A stretch of DNA of 64,000 nt from Rhodovibrio salinarum DSM 9154 (GCF_000515255.1 NZ_KI911559.1:3971347-4035346), one strand, 5' to 3'. Counted from the stretch's first letter, positions 1 to 8,801 are shown. Notes: generated from the sequence alone by a model not told the origin. Program-made: numbers and translations.

Positions 1-144
1 TTCGAAGTACCAGTAGTCTCTTCCCTTTACGGGAACCCGGACAAAGTTCCCTTCTGGCGTGAATTCGCTTTCGAATGATGCGTCCAGGCATCGTTGCGCC
101 AATTCGGCGAACATCGTTCGGTATGCGAGGTCGATGGTCTTCAT
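1..144 (-). CDS. N-terminus of GSU2403-like nucleotidyltransferase-fold protein (runs off left edge)
   Basis: The reverse strand encodes a 48-residue N-terminal piece starting MKTIDLAYRTMFAELAQRCLD and continuing to a VKGRDYWYFE segment, where the window ends. The Met-Lys-Thr start, the MFAEL helix and the KGRDYWYF strand resemble, from memory, the beginning of GSU2403-family nucleotidyltransferase-fold proteins. The catalytic region would lie outside the window. A GGAG sits 8 bases before the ATG, which supports this start. The upstream DNA carries a strong dyad that may autoregulate it. Being an open reading frame with a good ribosome site is seen; the family is a recollection. Confidence 0.5.
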   Translation of the reverse strand, partial: MKTIDLAYRTMFAELAQRCLDASFESEFTPEGNFVRVPVKGRDYWYFE

Positions 145-154
145 GTGAGGCACT

Positions 155-188
155 CCGTTATAAGCGTTTCTCAACGTTCTTATAACGG
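155..188. promoter_or_regulatory. Dyad-symmetric operator candidate
   Basis: Two perfect 10-base arms, CCGTTATAAG (155-164) and CTTATAACGG (179-188), flank a 14-base spacer just upstream of the leftward gene starting at 144. A further GTTATAAG copy occurs near 214. The position between start codon and upstream DNA fits a repressor site for that gene; the binding protein is not known. Confidence 0.45.
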
Positions 189-234
189 CTCCGCGGGCAT
201 ACGGCAAGTCGAAGTTATAAGCAAAATGCGAGAG

Positions 235-810
235 TCATATAACTGCGCTGATGGTCCGGGGTTGGCCGCGAGGCCATAGCGCCTGATACACGGCAGGTTC
301 TGCGTAATGCCGCAATTTCTCAACGAGCTCTGAAGCGGGGTGACCCCGACACCTGTCCATGCGCGCGACCGCCCGGTGGACGTAGAACAGCACCACCCGC
401 CAAAGACGCTTGTCGGTGACGGTCATCTGCCGCGCGGCCGCTGCGACCGGCATCTCGCGCACGATCGCAAGGGCGGCTTGCTCGAACAGCAGCGTGAAGC
501 TGCTGCCCTCCCGCGCCCAGGGGACCTGGATCCGTTTGACGCCGTGCTCGGGGCAATCCACCCGCGGCACCGGGGCGGTGAGATAGCAGTGATGCTGGAA
601 AAAGTTCAGATGCCGCCAGGTCATCTCCTTGAAGTCGTGCGCCTTGCACGACCGCCCGCAGGTCGGACACGGGAGCTGCGCCCCGCGGCGCGTGCCCACG
701 CGCAGGTGCAGCTCGTGCGGCTGCTTGCTGGTGTCGAGGTGCTGATCGAGGAGCGTCCAGGGCTCATCCAGACCAAGACCGAGCGCGAAGATGTCCTGAC
801 TGCTGCTCAC
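235..810 (-). pseudogene. ISL3-family transposase, N-terminal fragment
   Basis: The 191-residue frame has the N-terminal zinc-ribbon of ISL3 transposases (CPTCGRSC near residue 50), the tryptophan-rich MTWRHLNFF segment, a second Cys/His region (DCPEHGVKRIQVPWA) and the helix-turn-helix linker. Family members are about 400 residues and carry a C-terminal DDE domain, which is missing here. The frame ends in unrelated sequence after RAVARMD, so the element is 3'-truncated and not functional. No terminal repeat pair is visible. Confidence 0.75.
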
Positions 811-1087
811 TGGAACCCCCAGACCGCTGCCGCCGTTGGCCGCCGCGGCTGGCGGGCTCCGCCTTATGGAGGGGCTCCGCCCGCCAGCCGCGGCTCCACC
901 CGTTCAACTCGGAAACCAACCTGCCGTGCAGCCGGGGCGAAGCGCCACCCGAAATCCATTCGCAGCGTCGGGGAGCCAGAAAAGCCGCAGCTTGACCGAT
1001 ACGCATTCCCATCCCGACCATCCTCCATCACCGGATGATCAGGTTTTATCATCTATCTCGCCTGCTGCTGCGTGCCCATGCGTGCCC

Positions 1088-1564
1088 GTGGCCGAGCACC
1101 GACCGGCCCGGCTACACGGCTATCACCGCGACTTCCGCCTGCGCATGACCCACGGCCGCGGCTCGCCCGAGGCGCCCGGGCTGATGCTCGCTCTCACGGG
1201 TGGTGGGAGTTGCCGGGGTGTGGCGCTGCGTTTGCCGCCCCAGAACTTGCGCGCGGAACTCCTACTGATTTGGCGGCGCGAGATGCTCACGGGCGTGTAC
1301 GTCCCGCGTTGGGTCGCCCTCGCCACGCCCGGCGAGCGCGTGTGGGCGCTCGCGTTCGTCGCCAACAAGCGCAGCGAGCGCTACATTCCGCGCCCAGACG
1401 AGGCGACCGCGGCCGAGTACCTGCGTACAGGCCGGGGCGCGCTGGGTACCTGCGCGGTCTATCTGGACAAAACGGTTCAGGACCTGCGCGCCTGGGGCCT
1501 GCATGACCGTCGGCTCGAACGCCTCCACCGACGTGTTTTCGCGCAAGCTGAACCGGGCGAATGA
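1088..1564 (+). pseudogene. chaC: ChaC-like gamma-glutamylcyclotransferase, 5'-truncated
   Basis: From about 1088 the frame reads PARLHGYHRDFRLRMTHGRG, followed by PEAPGLMLAL, GGSCRGVALRLP, LLLIWRREMLTGVY and a C-terminal DRRLERLHRRV. This is the collinear body of ChaC-type glutathione-specific gamma-glutamylcyclotransferases. The N-terminal strand with the substrate-loop motif (YGSLMW type) is absent, and upstream codons are low-complexity Ala/Pro sequence, so the 5' third has been lost, probably with the ISL3 rearrangement next to it. A fused start further upstream would give a protein without the active-site loop. Confidence 0.7.
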
Positions 1565-1793
1565 CCGTCCAGCTGTCGATCGGCAGCAAGATAGACGATG
1601 GCCGATGTCACAGGCTCTTGGATACGAAAGATTTTGAGGGGGCAGGTGCTGACGCCCAGCGGCCACCTTCGACGGTAGACGAGCGAAGCCCTGCGTAACC
1701 GGGACCCAACGACGTAATCGTCGGTATCAGCCTCTGGCCCAAACCAGAACATTATGCGAACCTGCGCTCGGTCTCCAGGGGAAGCAGCAGGTC

Positions 1794-3887
1794 ATGTCCA
1801 AGCCGGCCGAACGCGATCAAGAGCTCTTCACCGACCTCAACGATCAGCAGCGCGCGGCGGTCTTTCACGGCCTCGATGCCGTCGCTGTCGGAGAGGTCCC
1901 CTCCCCGCTCCTGATCGTCGCCGGTGCTGGAACCGGCAAGACGAAGACGCTGACCGCCCGGGTGGCCAACCTGATCCTCAACGGCGCCGATCCGGGACGG
2001 ATCCTGTTGTGCACCTTCACGCGCCGGGCCGCCGCCGACATGACCCGTCGGGCCCAGGCGATTTGTGCGGAGGCGCTCGGCCCGCGTGCCGTGCTGGCCG
2101 ACGGGCTGGACTGGGCCGGCACCTTCCATGCCACGGCCAACCGCTTGCTGCGGGCCTACGCCCACGTCATCGGGCTGGCGCCGAATTTCACGGTCCTCGA
2201 CCGGGGCGACGCCGAGGATCTGATGAACCTCGTGCGGGAGGACCTGGGTTTCTCCGGTCAGCACAAGCGCTTCCCCAAAAAGGGTGCCTGCCTCGCCATC
2301 TATTCCAGAACCGTCAACAAAGACGAAGACCTGGAGACGGTCCTGCACCACGCCTTCCCGCAGTATGCGGATTGGGTGGACGAGCTCCGCGGCCTATTCC
2401 GGGCCTACGCGGACACGAAGGAACGCCGCGATCTGCTCGACTATGACGACCTCCTTCAGCTGTGGGCGGCGATGATGGCCGAGCCCGACATCGCCGAGGA
2501 GCTTCGGGGCGCCTTCGATCACGTCCTTGTTGACGAGTATCAGGACACCAACCCGCTTCAAGCGCGGATCCTCCAGGGCCTTTGCCCGAATGGTCGCGGT
2601 CTTACCGTGGTGGGCGACGACGCACAAAGCATCTTCGCCTTTCGCGGCGCCGAGGTTCGCAACATCCTGGACTTCGCCCATCAGTTCGATCCGCCGGCAC
2701 AGGTCGTGACGCTTGAGGAGAACTACCGCTCAAGCCAGCCGATCCTGACGGCCACCAACGCGATCATCGCTCAGGCCGCCGAGGGACATCGCAAGGAGCT
2801 ACGGTCCACGAAGTGCGGCGGCGACCGACCCAAGCTGGTCACCGCTCGGGACGAGCGGGCGCAAGTGGACTACGTCTGCGGCCAGATCCTGGCCGCCTTC
2901 GAAGCCGGCACGCGGCTGCAGGACCAAGCCGTCCTGGTTCGCACCGGCTGGCATAGCGGCCCCCTCGAGATCGAGCTCGCCCGGCGCAACATCCCATTCG
3001 TGAAGTATGGCGGTCTCAAGTTCCTGGAAGCGGCGCACGTGAAGGACCTCGTCGCCCTGCTTCGGTGGGCTGAGAACCCGCGGGACGAAGTCGCGGGTTT
3101 CCGGACGCTCCAGCTGCTGCCAGGGATCGGTCCGACAACCGCCCGCAAGGCGCTTGCCGGCATCCAGCAACACGCGACGGCACCGATCGCAGACACGCTC
3201 GATGCCTTCACGCCCCCGCCCGCGGCCCGCGATGCCTGGCCGGATCTTCTGGCGACCATCCACACTCTCGAGAGCGGCGCCACGCCGTGGCCGTCGCAAC
3301 CCGGGATCGCCCGCGACTGGTACGCCACGCATCTGGAGCGCCTTCACGAGAATCCCGCCGCCCGCATGCGGGACCTCGAACAGCTCGAACAGATTGCCGC
3401 CGGCTACCCGTCACGCGGTCAGTTCCTGAGCGAGGTCGCGCTCGACCCGCCGGAGGCGACCGGTGACGACGCGGGCGCGCCCAACATCGACGACGACTAC
3501 CTGATCCTCTCCACGATCCACTCGGCGAAGGGCCAGGAATGGTCGTGCGTTTATGTCCTCAACTGCACGGACGGCTGTATCCCCTCGGACATGAGCACGG
3601 GCACCGTCGCGGACATCGAGGAAGAACGCCGGCTCCTCTACGTCGCGGCGACGCGGGCGAAGAACGATCTCCACCTGATTCACCCGCAGCGCTTTTACCG
3701 CACGCAGCAGGCCAAGCATGGTGACGGCTACGTCACCGCGCCCGTGAGCCGCTTTTTGCCGGCCAGCGTTCAGGACCATTTCAGCCGGAAGGCCGTCGGC
3801 ACGCCATCGGCCACAGCAAAGGCGTCGGAAGTAAGTTCGGCCCGATCCCGTAACCTGCGTGCCGTCGTGAAGAGCCGGTGGTCGTGA
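1794..3887 (+). CDS. UvrD/Rep/PcrA-family ATP-dependent DNA helicase
   Basis: A 697-residue superfamily 1A helicase, 3'-5' DNA unwinding expected. Visible motifs in order: Q-motif (LNDQQRAAV, about 16-23), Walker A GAGTGKT (44-50), motif Ia CTFTRRAA, Walker B VDEYQDTN (about 246-253), motif III GDDAQSIFAFRGA (about 275), motif IV ENYRSS, motif V STIHSAKGQEW (about 574) and motif VI VAATRAK (about 617). The start at 1794 follows a purine-rich GGGAAGCAGCAGG. It is compact relative to UvrD (about 720) and the last 30 residues are low-complexity. A UDG-like gene follows 280 bases downstream on the same strand, suggesting a repair or defence pairing. Confidence 0.93.
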   Translation: MSKPAERDQELFTDLNDQQRAAVFHGLDAVAVGEVPSPLLIVAGAGTGKTKTLTARVANLILNGADPGRILLCTFTRRAAADMTRRAQAICAEALGPRAVLADGLDWAGTFHATANRLLRAYAHVIGLAPNFTVLDRGDAEDLMNLVREDLGFSGQHKRFPKKGACLAIYSRTVNKDEDLETVLHHAFPQYADWVDELRGLFRAYADTKERRDLLDYDDLLQLWAAMMAEPDIAEELRGAFDHVLVDEYQDTNPLQARILQGLCPNGRGLTVVGDDAQSIFAFRGAEVRNILDFAHQFDPPAQVVTLEENYRSSQPILTATNAIIAQAAEGHRKELRSTKCGGDRPKLVTARDERAQVDYVCGQILAAFEAGTRLQDQAVLVRTGWHSGPLEIELARRNIPFVKYGGLKFLEAAHVKDLVALLRWAENPRDEVAGFRTLQLLPGIGPTTARKALAGIQQHATAPIADTLDAFTPPPAARDAWPDLLATIHTLESGATPWPSQPGIARDWYATHLERLHENPAARMRDLEQLEQIAAGYPSRGQFLSEVALDPPEATGDDAGAPNIDDDYLILSTIHSAKGQEWSCVYVLNCTDGCIPSDMSTGTVADIEEERRLLYVAATRAKNDLHLIHPQRFYRTQQAKHGDGYVTAPVSRFLPASVQDHFSRKAVGTPSATAKASEVSSARSRNLRAVVKSRWS

Positions 3888-4166
3888 ACCTTTTCTCGGC
3901 GGGTTCAGACGTAAACCAGTCTTTCAATACGGGACCTTTCCAACGTTGCAGGGCGGGTGTGAAATTGCGCAGGATCATGGTGTCGATCAGCCGGGGAAAA
4001 CGATGGTACGTCTTGAACGCGCTGGCGTCGCCACGGCTGCATAGCAGCCACCGCAGTTCGCGCTCCTGGCGTAGCTGGCTGAGTTTGCTACAAAGCTTTA
4101 GGCGATCGCCTAAGGGGATGAAGAACGGAGGCGACGATCGACGAGGTTCTTCCGAACGCAAGATTC

Positions 4167-4790
4167 GTGGAGCTTCTGGGGCGACGCATCGAGTCCAAGT
4201 ACCGCAAACGCGGCGACGCGCGGAAATGGGCGTTGCTGTATAGCCCGGCGTACACTCTCGATGGATCCCCCGTGGCCTTCATCAGCCTCAATCCGGGCGG
4301 TGACAAGGCGCCGGAGGGCCCGTCCGACGTGGCGCGCGAAAAGGGCAGCGCCTACTGCGATACGAACTGGCGCGAGGACGGAAAGCTAGCCCCGCTTCAA
4401 ATACAGGTGTGTCTACTCTTCGAGCAGCTGGGCATCAAACCGGAGAATGTGCTGGCCGGTAATCTCGTGCCCTTCCGATCCGCGAACTGGAAAACACTCC
4501 AGAAACGGCGAGATGCTCTGGAGTTTGGCAAGGCCTTATGGCTAGAGCTCCTAGATCGCGCAGAGCCTAGGCACGTCATCGTCAACGGCGTCATCGAACC
4601 GGCATCCACCCTCGCCCGTGCCCTCGAGGTTAAGGAGCGGGTCGATGTGCCGATCAACTGGGGTCGCGTCCATGGCTGGCGGGGCCGTTGCCGCTACGGA
4701 ACTTTCACCGCTCTTCCGCACCTATCCCACTACAAGATCATGGCGCGCCCGAAAAGCAGGGACGCTCTTAATCAGCTCCTCGTGCCCTGA
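4167..4790 (+). CDS. Uracil-DNA glycosylase-like superfamily protein
   Basis: A 207-residue protein with features placed as in the UDG fold: FISLNPGGDK near residue 37 (water-activating loop type), GNLVPFRS near 92, the strand HVIVNGV near 132 and a C-terminal LPHLSHYKI segment (LPHPS-type loop). Start is GTG at 4167; the frame is open upstream to a TGA at 4119 and would add VLPNARF-like residues, so a non-standard earlier start near a GGAGG at 4127 is possible. It follows the helicase on the same strand. UDG-like assignment is from motif pattern only; no substrate can be stated. Confidence 0.55.
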   Translation: MELLGRRIESKYRKRGDARKWALLYSPAYTLDGSPVAFISLNPGGDKAPEGPSDVAREKGSAYCDTNWREDGKLAPLQIQVCLLFEQLGIKPENVLAGNLVPFRSANWKTLQKRRDALEFGKALWLELLDRAEPRHVIVNGVIEPASTLARALEVKERVDVPINWGRVHGWRGRCRYGTFTALPHLSHYKIMARPKSRDALNQLLVP

Positions 4791-4860
4791 AAGCGGCCCT
4801 TCCAAGGCTAACGGGAATCACGCCCCTCCTGCCCCTGCGCTGGTCCCAGCGAGGACCGTA

Positions 4861-5472
4861 TCAACGCATCCCGAGCGCGTTGGAAAGTCGTTGGAAATCT
4901 TGGTCCCGTTGTCCCTGGTTCTGGTAGCCGATCGTCTTCACCGGGGTGGTGCCGGACGTCAGGGAGACACGGATTTTTGCTAAGTTTCGCGCGTTCTCGG
5001 TGTGCATCGACGATACCTCGTCGAAGCCACAGATGGTGCCGCTGACAAAGAGCATGCGGCGATCCGCGTCGACTATGCCGATGCCGTTGCCGGTGAAATC
5101 GCCCAACACGAGCGACGGCGTGAAACCCTTCTCCACAGTCTCGACGGCGGGACGGTACTGGGAGCGCGCGTTCACCATGGAGGCGATCAGCAGGCCGCCG
5201 TAAAAGGCAGCCAGGAAGAAGCCGATCAGAGTTGCGATCATGAAAGCGATCATGAGCACCATCCACTGGGTCGCCACCGCTGCGGCGCCCAGCGCGACGT
5301 AGATCACCAACAGGACCATCCCGGAACCGAAGACCACCAGAACCGGGTGTCCGCCGATCCCGGCTGACTTGCCACGCGCATGCAGGCGCGTCGACCGGCT
5401 GGCGAAGCGAACCGCGATGGCGATGGCGGTAAGGGTAATCGCGGTCGCGAGTTGAGAGGGCCAACCGGCCAT
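4861..5472 (-). CDS. Multi-pass membrane protein, unknown function (downstream part of amber-split gene)
   Basis: A 203-residue protein with hydrophobic segments at about 7-23 (TAITLTAIAIAV), 45-65 (VLVVFGSGMVLLVIYVALGA) and 70-95 (WMVLMIAFMIATLIGFFLA), followed by a soluble C-terminal 100 residues with a GDFTGNGIGIVD stretch. No family recognised. The same reading frame continues upstream through an in-frame TAG (5518-5520) into a 34-residue membrane segment at 5518-5622; the sequence just after that stop (NPIYIPYALLNGNIF) is protein-like. The current ATG at 5472 has no good ribosome site, so this is probably the 3' portion of a single gene broken by a nonsense change. Confidence 0.5.
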   Translation of the reverse strand: MAGWPSQLATAITLTAIAIAVRFASRSTRLHARGKSAGIGGHPVLVVFGSGMVLLVIYVALGAAAVATQWMVLMIAFMIATLIGFFLAAFYGGLLIASMVNARSQYRPAVETVEKGFTPSLVLGDFTGNGIGIVDADRRMLFVSGTICGFDEVSSMHTENARNLAKIRVSLTSGTTPVKTIGYQNQGQRDQDFQRLSNALGMR

Positions 5473-5517
5473 GAAGATGTTGCCATTTAGAAGCGCATAC
5501 GGAATGTAGATCGGATT

Positions 5518-5622
5518 CTAACCCGCGATCGCGAAATGCAGCCCCACGGCCGGGCCGACCAGCACGATGCTGGCGATCAGCAAGAAGGTCCCGAATGCGA
5601 GGCTGCGATTGGCGAGGGTCAT
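5518..5622 (-). CDS. Small membrane segment, 5' part of amber-interrupted membrane protein gene
   Basis: Thirty-four codons, MTLANRSLAFGTFLLIASIV and on to a terminal FAIAG, form one transmembrane helix. A CGGAG lies 5 bases before the ATG, a better ribosome site than any near 5472. The stop TAG is in frame with the 203-residue protein that follows, so the two parts look like one membrane protein of about 250 residues. A frame upstream of this ATG is open to about 5763 but reads low-complexity. Confidence 0.45.
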   Translation of the reverse strand: MTLANRSLAFGTFLLIASIVLVGPAVGLHFAIAG

Positions 5623-5759
5623 GAAAACTCCGAGAAGCTTTGTGTTTCCATCAAAAGTGGTATCTTCTGCTTCGCCCGTAGCAGATCGGGCGTCAAGCGC
5701 GGAATCCTGAAACCGACTGTGCATCGGCGTGGGGTCTCGACGCCGATCGACGCGACAAA

Positions 5760-6002
5760 TCATTGATTGAGAAATGGTTTGTTAGCATGACCCCGGCGCC
5801 GATCTACACGCTCCAGCTCTTTCAGCCGCCGCGCTTGGTCGACCTTGAGGCCGCCATACTCGTTGCGCCAACGGTAGTAGGTTTGCTCCGTGACGCCGAT
5901 GGATCGGCAGACCTCGCCGACTTTCTTGCCCTGCGCCAGCAGCACCTCGGCCTCGCGCAGCTTGCCGATGATCTCCTCCCGGGAACGCTTCCGTCGTGCC
6001 AT
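5760..6002 (-). pseudogene. IS3-family OrfA transposase fragment
   Basis: The 80-residue frame begins MARRKRSREEIIGKLREAEV, carries the HTH_Tnp_1 helix-turn-helix (GVTEQTYYRWRNEYGG) and stops at RRLKELER, where OrfA proteins continue into a leucine zipper. The next 15 residues are unrelated. The OrfB catalytic subunit is absent. It is a dead 5' remnant. Confidence 0.8.
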
Positions 6003-6045
6003 CTCCGATCTCCTCGAAAACCAGACGCCCTATGATAGCGCCTGG

Positions 6046-6528
6046 AGCGGTCTGAGGGGATCAGGCCACGGCTGGCAGAACGGCAATATGTTCACCTGGC
6101 CGACGATCTCATCCAGATCGCCCGAAAACGCCACCTCCATAAGCGCTTTGTCCGACATTCAGGCCCCCATGGTTCGGAGCCGAGATAGGGATATCGGATG
6201 ACTTCAAAAGCACTGGCCGCCTTTCCCGCTTCTTGGGCTGCGGATCATGCACGGACGGGCCGGCGCCCCCTCCGCCCCGGCGATCCGCTCCGGGCGATCG
6301 CCGGGGCGGAGGATCGCGGCGACGTCATTCCGGTCGGGATCTGCCGGTGTCGGGTTTTCTTACAGATGATGGGGATCGCAGCGCGGAGATGTAAAAAACG
6401 GTGAAAACGCTGAACCACGCCTGAACGCCAAGATTGAGCTTCGCGCTTGGAATCAACCCACTACCAAGGTTGGCACATAACTTGCGCTTGGTGGTCACCT
6501 GCTTCATGGCTGCACAACGGAGACGTCG
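6046..6528. other. Intergenic stretch, no gene seen
   Basis: No credible coding frame. It holds the left-end remnant of the IS3 fragment and a strong hairpin (6270-6311). The leader of the exported protein starting at 6529 presumably carries its promoter, but no clear -35/-10 pair was identified. Confidence 0.4.
6270..6311. repeat. Perfect 16-bp inverted repeat, GC-rich hairpin
   Basis: Arms 6270-6285 (CTCCGCCCCGGCGATC) and 6296-6311 are exact reverse complements with a 10-base loop. There is no U-tract, so it is not a classical intrinsic terminator. It lies between the IS3 scrap and the VPLPA-CTERM gene; it could be a transcription barrier or an element end. Confidence 0.5.
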
Positions 6529-7347
6529 ATGCACCGCACCTTTTCCGCTTTGGCGATGGCGACAGTGATGCTTGCGCCCTTCGGGGCGGCGCATGCCGCG
6601 GCAATCACCCTCTACGACCAGGACTTCGAGAACCCGGCGAGCTACAATAACGACGGCGGCGACGTAAACATCTTCGACACAGTCAACGACAACTACGGCA
6701 ACCAGCCCGCCGGCTTTGCCTTCGCGCAGACCAACACGGTGGAGACCCTCAACGTCTCGGGGTCGCACAGGGGCGCCGGGTCGGCAGCGTTCGGGACCGG
6801 CTGGTCCGATCCCGCCGGTGTGGCCGGAGACTTCGCGATCGGCATGCTGTCGGATGCCGAGGACGACCGTCTCGGGCTGTCGTTCGATGTCGGCGCCTTT
6901 CCGTTCTTCAACGTCTTCATCGACATCTCGAGCATTGACCTCACGACCTTCGGCGGGCCGTTTGTCCCGAGCGGCGTGGAACCGATCTTCCGCTTCACCC
7001 TGTTCGACAACCCGACGGGGACCGTTGGCATCGGCGGCGGCATGATCCTCGACAGCTTCGATCTCGCCGGGACGCCGTCAGCCCCCGATACATTCGACTT
7101 CACGTCCGGCGCCTTCGGCTTGTCGACGACCGGCAACAGCAACGGCAACGTGACCCTGCAGATCGATCTGCTGCAGGGCGGTTATGCGGCGTTCGACAAT
7201 CTCACGCTGCAGGCGTCCAGTGCGCCGCCGCCGCAGAACATTCCCCTGCCTCCCAGTCTCTTGCTGCTTCTCAGCGGCCTGGCCGCGGTCGGGATCGCCC
7301 GCGTGCGCACCCGCAGGCCCGATGCGCAACGGGTGAGCGCGCACTAG
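6529..7347 (+). CDS. VPLPA-CTERM-type exported/sorted protein
   Basis: A 272-residue secreted protein. Residues 1-24 form a Sec signal peptide (ALAMATVMLAPFGAAHA cleavage pattern). The middle is beta-rich, acidic and Gly/Asp/Asn-rich with no Cys. The C-terminus has the tripartite sorting signal: IPLPPS, a hydrophobic helix LLLLLSGLAAVGIA and a basic tail RVRTRR. Such VPLPA/PEP-CTERM-like tails are processed by exosortase-type enzymes and are typical of exopolysaccharide-producing bacteria. No exosortase is in the window. The stop codon TAG lies inside the CTAG target of IS copy A, so the insertion did not alter the protein. Confidence 0.8.
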   Translation: MHRTFSALAMATVMLAPFGAAHAAAITLYDQDFENPASYNNDGGDVNIFDTVNDNYGNQPAGFAFAQTNTVETLNVSGSHRGAGSAAFGTGWSDPAGVAGDFAIGMLSDAEDDRLGLSFDVGAFPFFNVFIDISSIDLTTFGGPFVPSGVEPIFRFTLFDNPTGTVGIGGGMILDSFDLAGTPSAPDTFDFTSGAFGLSTTGNSNGNVTLQIDLLQGGYAAFDNLTLQASSAPPPQNIPLPPSLLLLLSGLAAVGIARVRTRRPDAQRVSAH

Positions 7348-7502
7348 CAGGCTACTGAAGAAATCTCGCGTTGGGCGGTAAGGGTGGGCTCGTCGCCGTC
7401 GACGAAGTGGATTTCGATCTCCAACGTGCCGTCGTCCGCGATCTCGGCGCTCCTGTCGCCGCGGCCGGCATCGTCGAGGGTCCAGTGCGCCGGATCGCTC
7501 AT
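7344..7502 (-). CDS. Shortened passenger ORF of IS copy A (52 aa)
   Basis: Starts with ATG overlapping the transposase stop by four bases (ATGA at 7499-7502) and ends with a TAG provided by the flanking CTAG. It reads MSDPAHWTLDDAGRGDRSAE then the same C-terminal 30 residues as the 114-residue versions in copies B and C (EIEIHFVDGDEPTL). It is 62 codons (186 bases) shorter, yet frame and overlap are kept. The loss removes the central beta-rich part, so function is doubtful, but the conserved frame argues against simple decay. Confidence 0.5.
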   Translation of the reverse strand: MSDPAHWTLDDAGRGDRSAEIADDGTLEIEIHFVDGDEPTLTAQREISSVAC

Positions 7503-8715
7503 GCCGCGCCTCCGATCAGTTTGGGCAAGCGGATCAGGTTGTAGGTTGTCGCGGCGAGCGTGACCTGCGCTCCGACGCGGTTCAACCCGCGATGGTGAAC
7601 CTGATGCAGACCGCCGGCGCTCTTGGCCCAGCCGAAGACCTCCTCGATGCGTTTGCGCACGCGCTGGCTGACCGTATAGCCGGGATGGCGGGTGGTTCGT
7701 CGATCGATCGCGGAGCGTCGTCGGGCCTTGTCGGTGACGTAGCTGTTCTGGGCGACGTGCGGGGTGATGCCCATCTCCCGCAGTTCCATGACGAAGTCGC
7801 CCGTGTCGAAGCCCTTGTCGGCGGCCAGCGTCTGGCCGGCGCGTGTCGGTAAGTCGGCGACCATCTCCAGGGCCGCCATCCGCTCGGCCGATCCGTGAGC
7901 CCGGGTCGTCCGCGTGCTGACGACCAGGCCATTGCAGTTCTCCATGAGCACGTGCCCCATGTAGGCGAGCCGCGCCTCCTTGCCCGGTCCCTTGCGGAAC
8001 AACCGGGCGTCCGGGTCCGTGGTCGATGCGTGGGTCTGGTTGGACCGCCGTTCGCCCCGGAAGTTGCGCGACGGGTTCCGGCCCTGGTCCCGGTTGGAAC
8101 CTCCAGAGCTTTGGTCGTCGTCATCGCCGCTGCCGCCACCCTGACCCTCGCGCGGGTGGAAGCTTTTCATTGAGGCCCAGGCGTCGATTAGGCTGCCGTC
8201 CACCGAGAAGTGCTCCCCGCTCAACAGCGGCTTGACCTTGGGATGGTCGAGCACGGCGTTAAGCAGGCGCTCGGCAACGTCACTCTCGAACAGGCGGTCC
8301 CGGTTCTTGGCGTAAACCGTCGAATGCCAGACCGGATCGTCGATCCCGAGCCCGACGAACCAGCGGAACAGCAGGTCAAACTCCAGCCGCTCCATCATCT
8401 GCCGCTCAGAGCGCAGACCGTGCAGGATCTGCAGCAGCAGCGCGCGCAAGAGCCGCTCCGGTGGAATGCTCGGGCGGCCGCGCTTGCTGTAGATCTCGGA
8501 AAAGGTCGGCGACAGCTCTTGGAGCGCGTCGTCGACGACCGTCCGGATCACCCGCAGCGGATGATCCGACGGGACGCGCTGCTCCAGGTCGACGTAGCTG
8601 AACAAGCTTCCGGAACGTCGGTCGTCCCCGCGCAACTCGGCACCTCCGTGATCGTGCTGAAAGCAGGGAATCACGGCCGGAGGGGCCGCGTCAGCCGGGA
8701 TTTTTCGGCAGCCTG
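7348..8715 (-). mobile_element. IS5/IS1182-type insertion sequence, copy A (1368 bp)
   Basis: Ends are CAGGCTACTGAA (7348) and the reverse complement of CAGGCTGCCGAA (ending 8715), imperfect versions of the 12-base ends of copies B and C. CTAG flanks the left end but TTGA the right, so no target duplication remains. It is 186 bp shorter than B and C, entirely explained by the shorter passenger ORF. It is the diverged member of the set. Confidence 0.75.
7499..8674 (-). CDS. IS5/IS1182-type DDE transposase (copy A)
   Basis: A 391-residue transposase starting at GTG 8674, which aligns with the ATG start of copies B and C; an upstream ATG at 8731 would start outside the element and read through its terminal repeat. 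Domains: DUF772-type N-terminus (LFSYVDLEQRVPSDHPLRVI), FSVDGSLIDAWASMKSF with the first catalytic Asp, ADKGFDTGDF with the second Asp, and a C-terminal RIEEVFGWAK with the catalytic Glu. The linker after SFHPREGQ is Gly/Ser/Asp rich. It appears intact. Confidence 0.88.
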   Translation of the reverse strand: MIPCFQHDHGGAELRGDDRRSGSLFSYVDLEQRVPSDHPLRVIRTVVDDALQELSPTFSEIYSKRGRPSIPPERLLRALLLQILHGLRSERQMMERLEFDLLFRWFVGLGIDDPVWHSTVYAKNRDRLFESDVAERLLNAVLDHPKVKPLLSGEHFSVDGSLIDAWASMKSFHPREGQGGGSGDDDDQSSGGSNRDQGRNPSRNFRGERRSNQTHASTTDPDARLFRKGPGKEARLAYMGHVLMENCNGLVVSTRTTRAHGSAERMAALEMVADLPTRAGQTLAADKGFDTGDFVMELREMGITPHVAQNSYVTDKARRRSAIDRRTTRHPGYTVSQRVRKRIEEVFGWAKSAGGLHQVHHRGLNRVGAQVTLAATTYNLIRLPKLIGGAA

Positions 8716-8801
8716 TTGAAACGAGGCTCACGAAATCCCCTTGGTGTGAACAGACCCAGTTCAGCGGCGCTGCCGACGACTCCCCCCGTTACTACGTGAC
8801 T

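Noticed and set aside
340-1038. A 232-codon rightward frame
   Set aside because: It is antisense to the ISL3 transposase and low-complexity.
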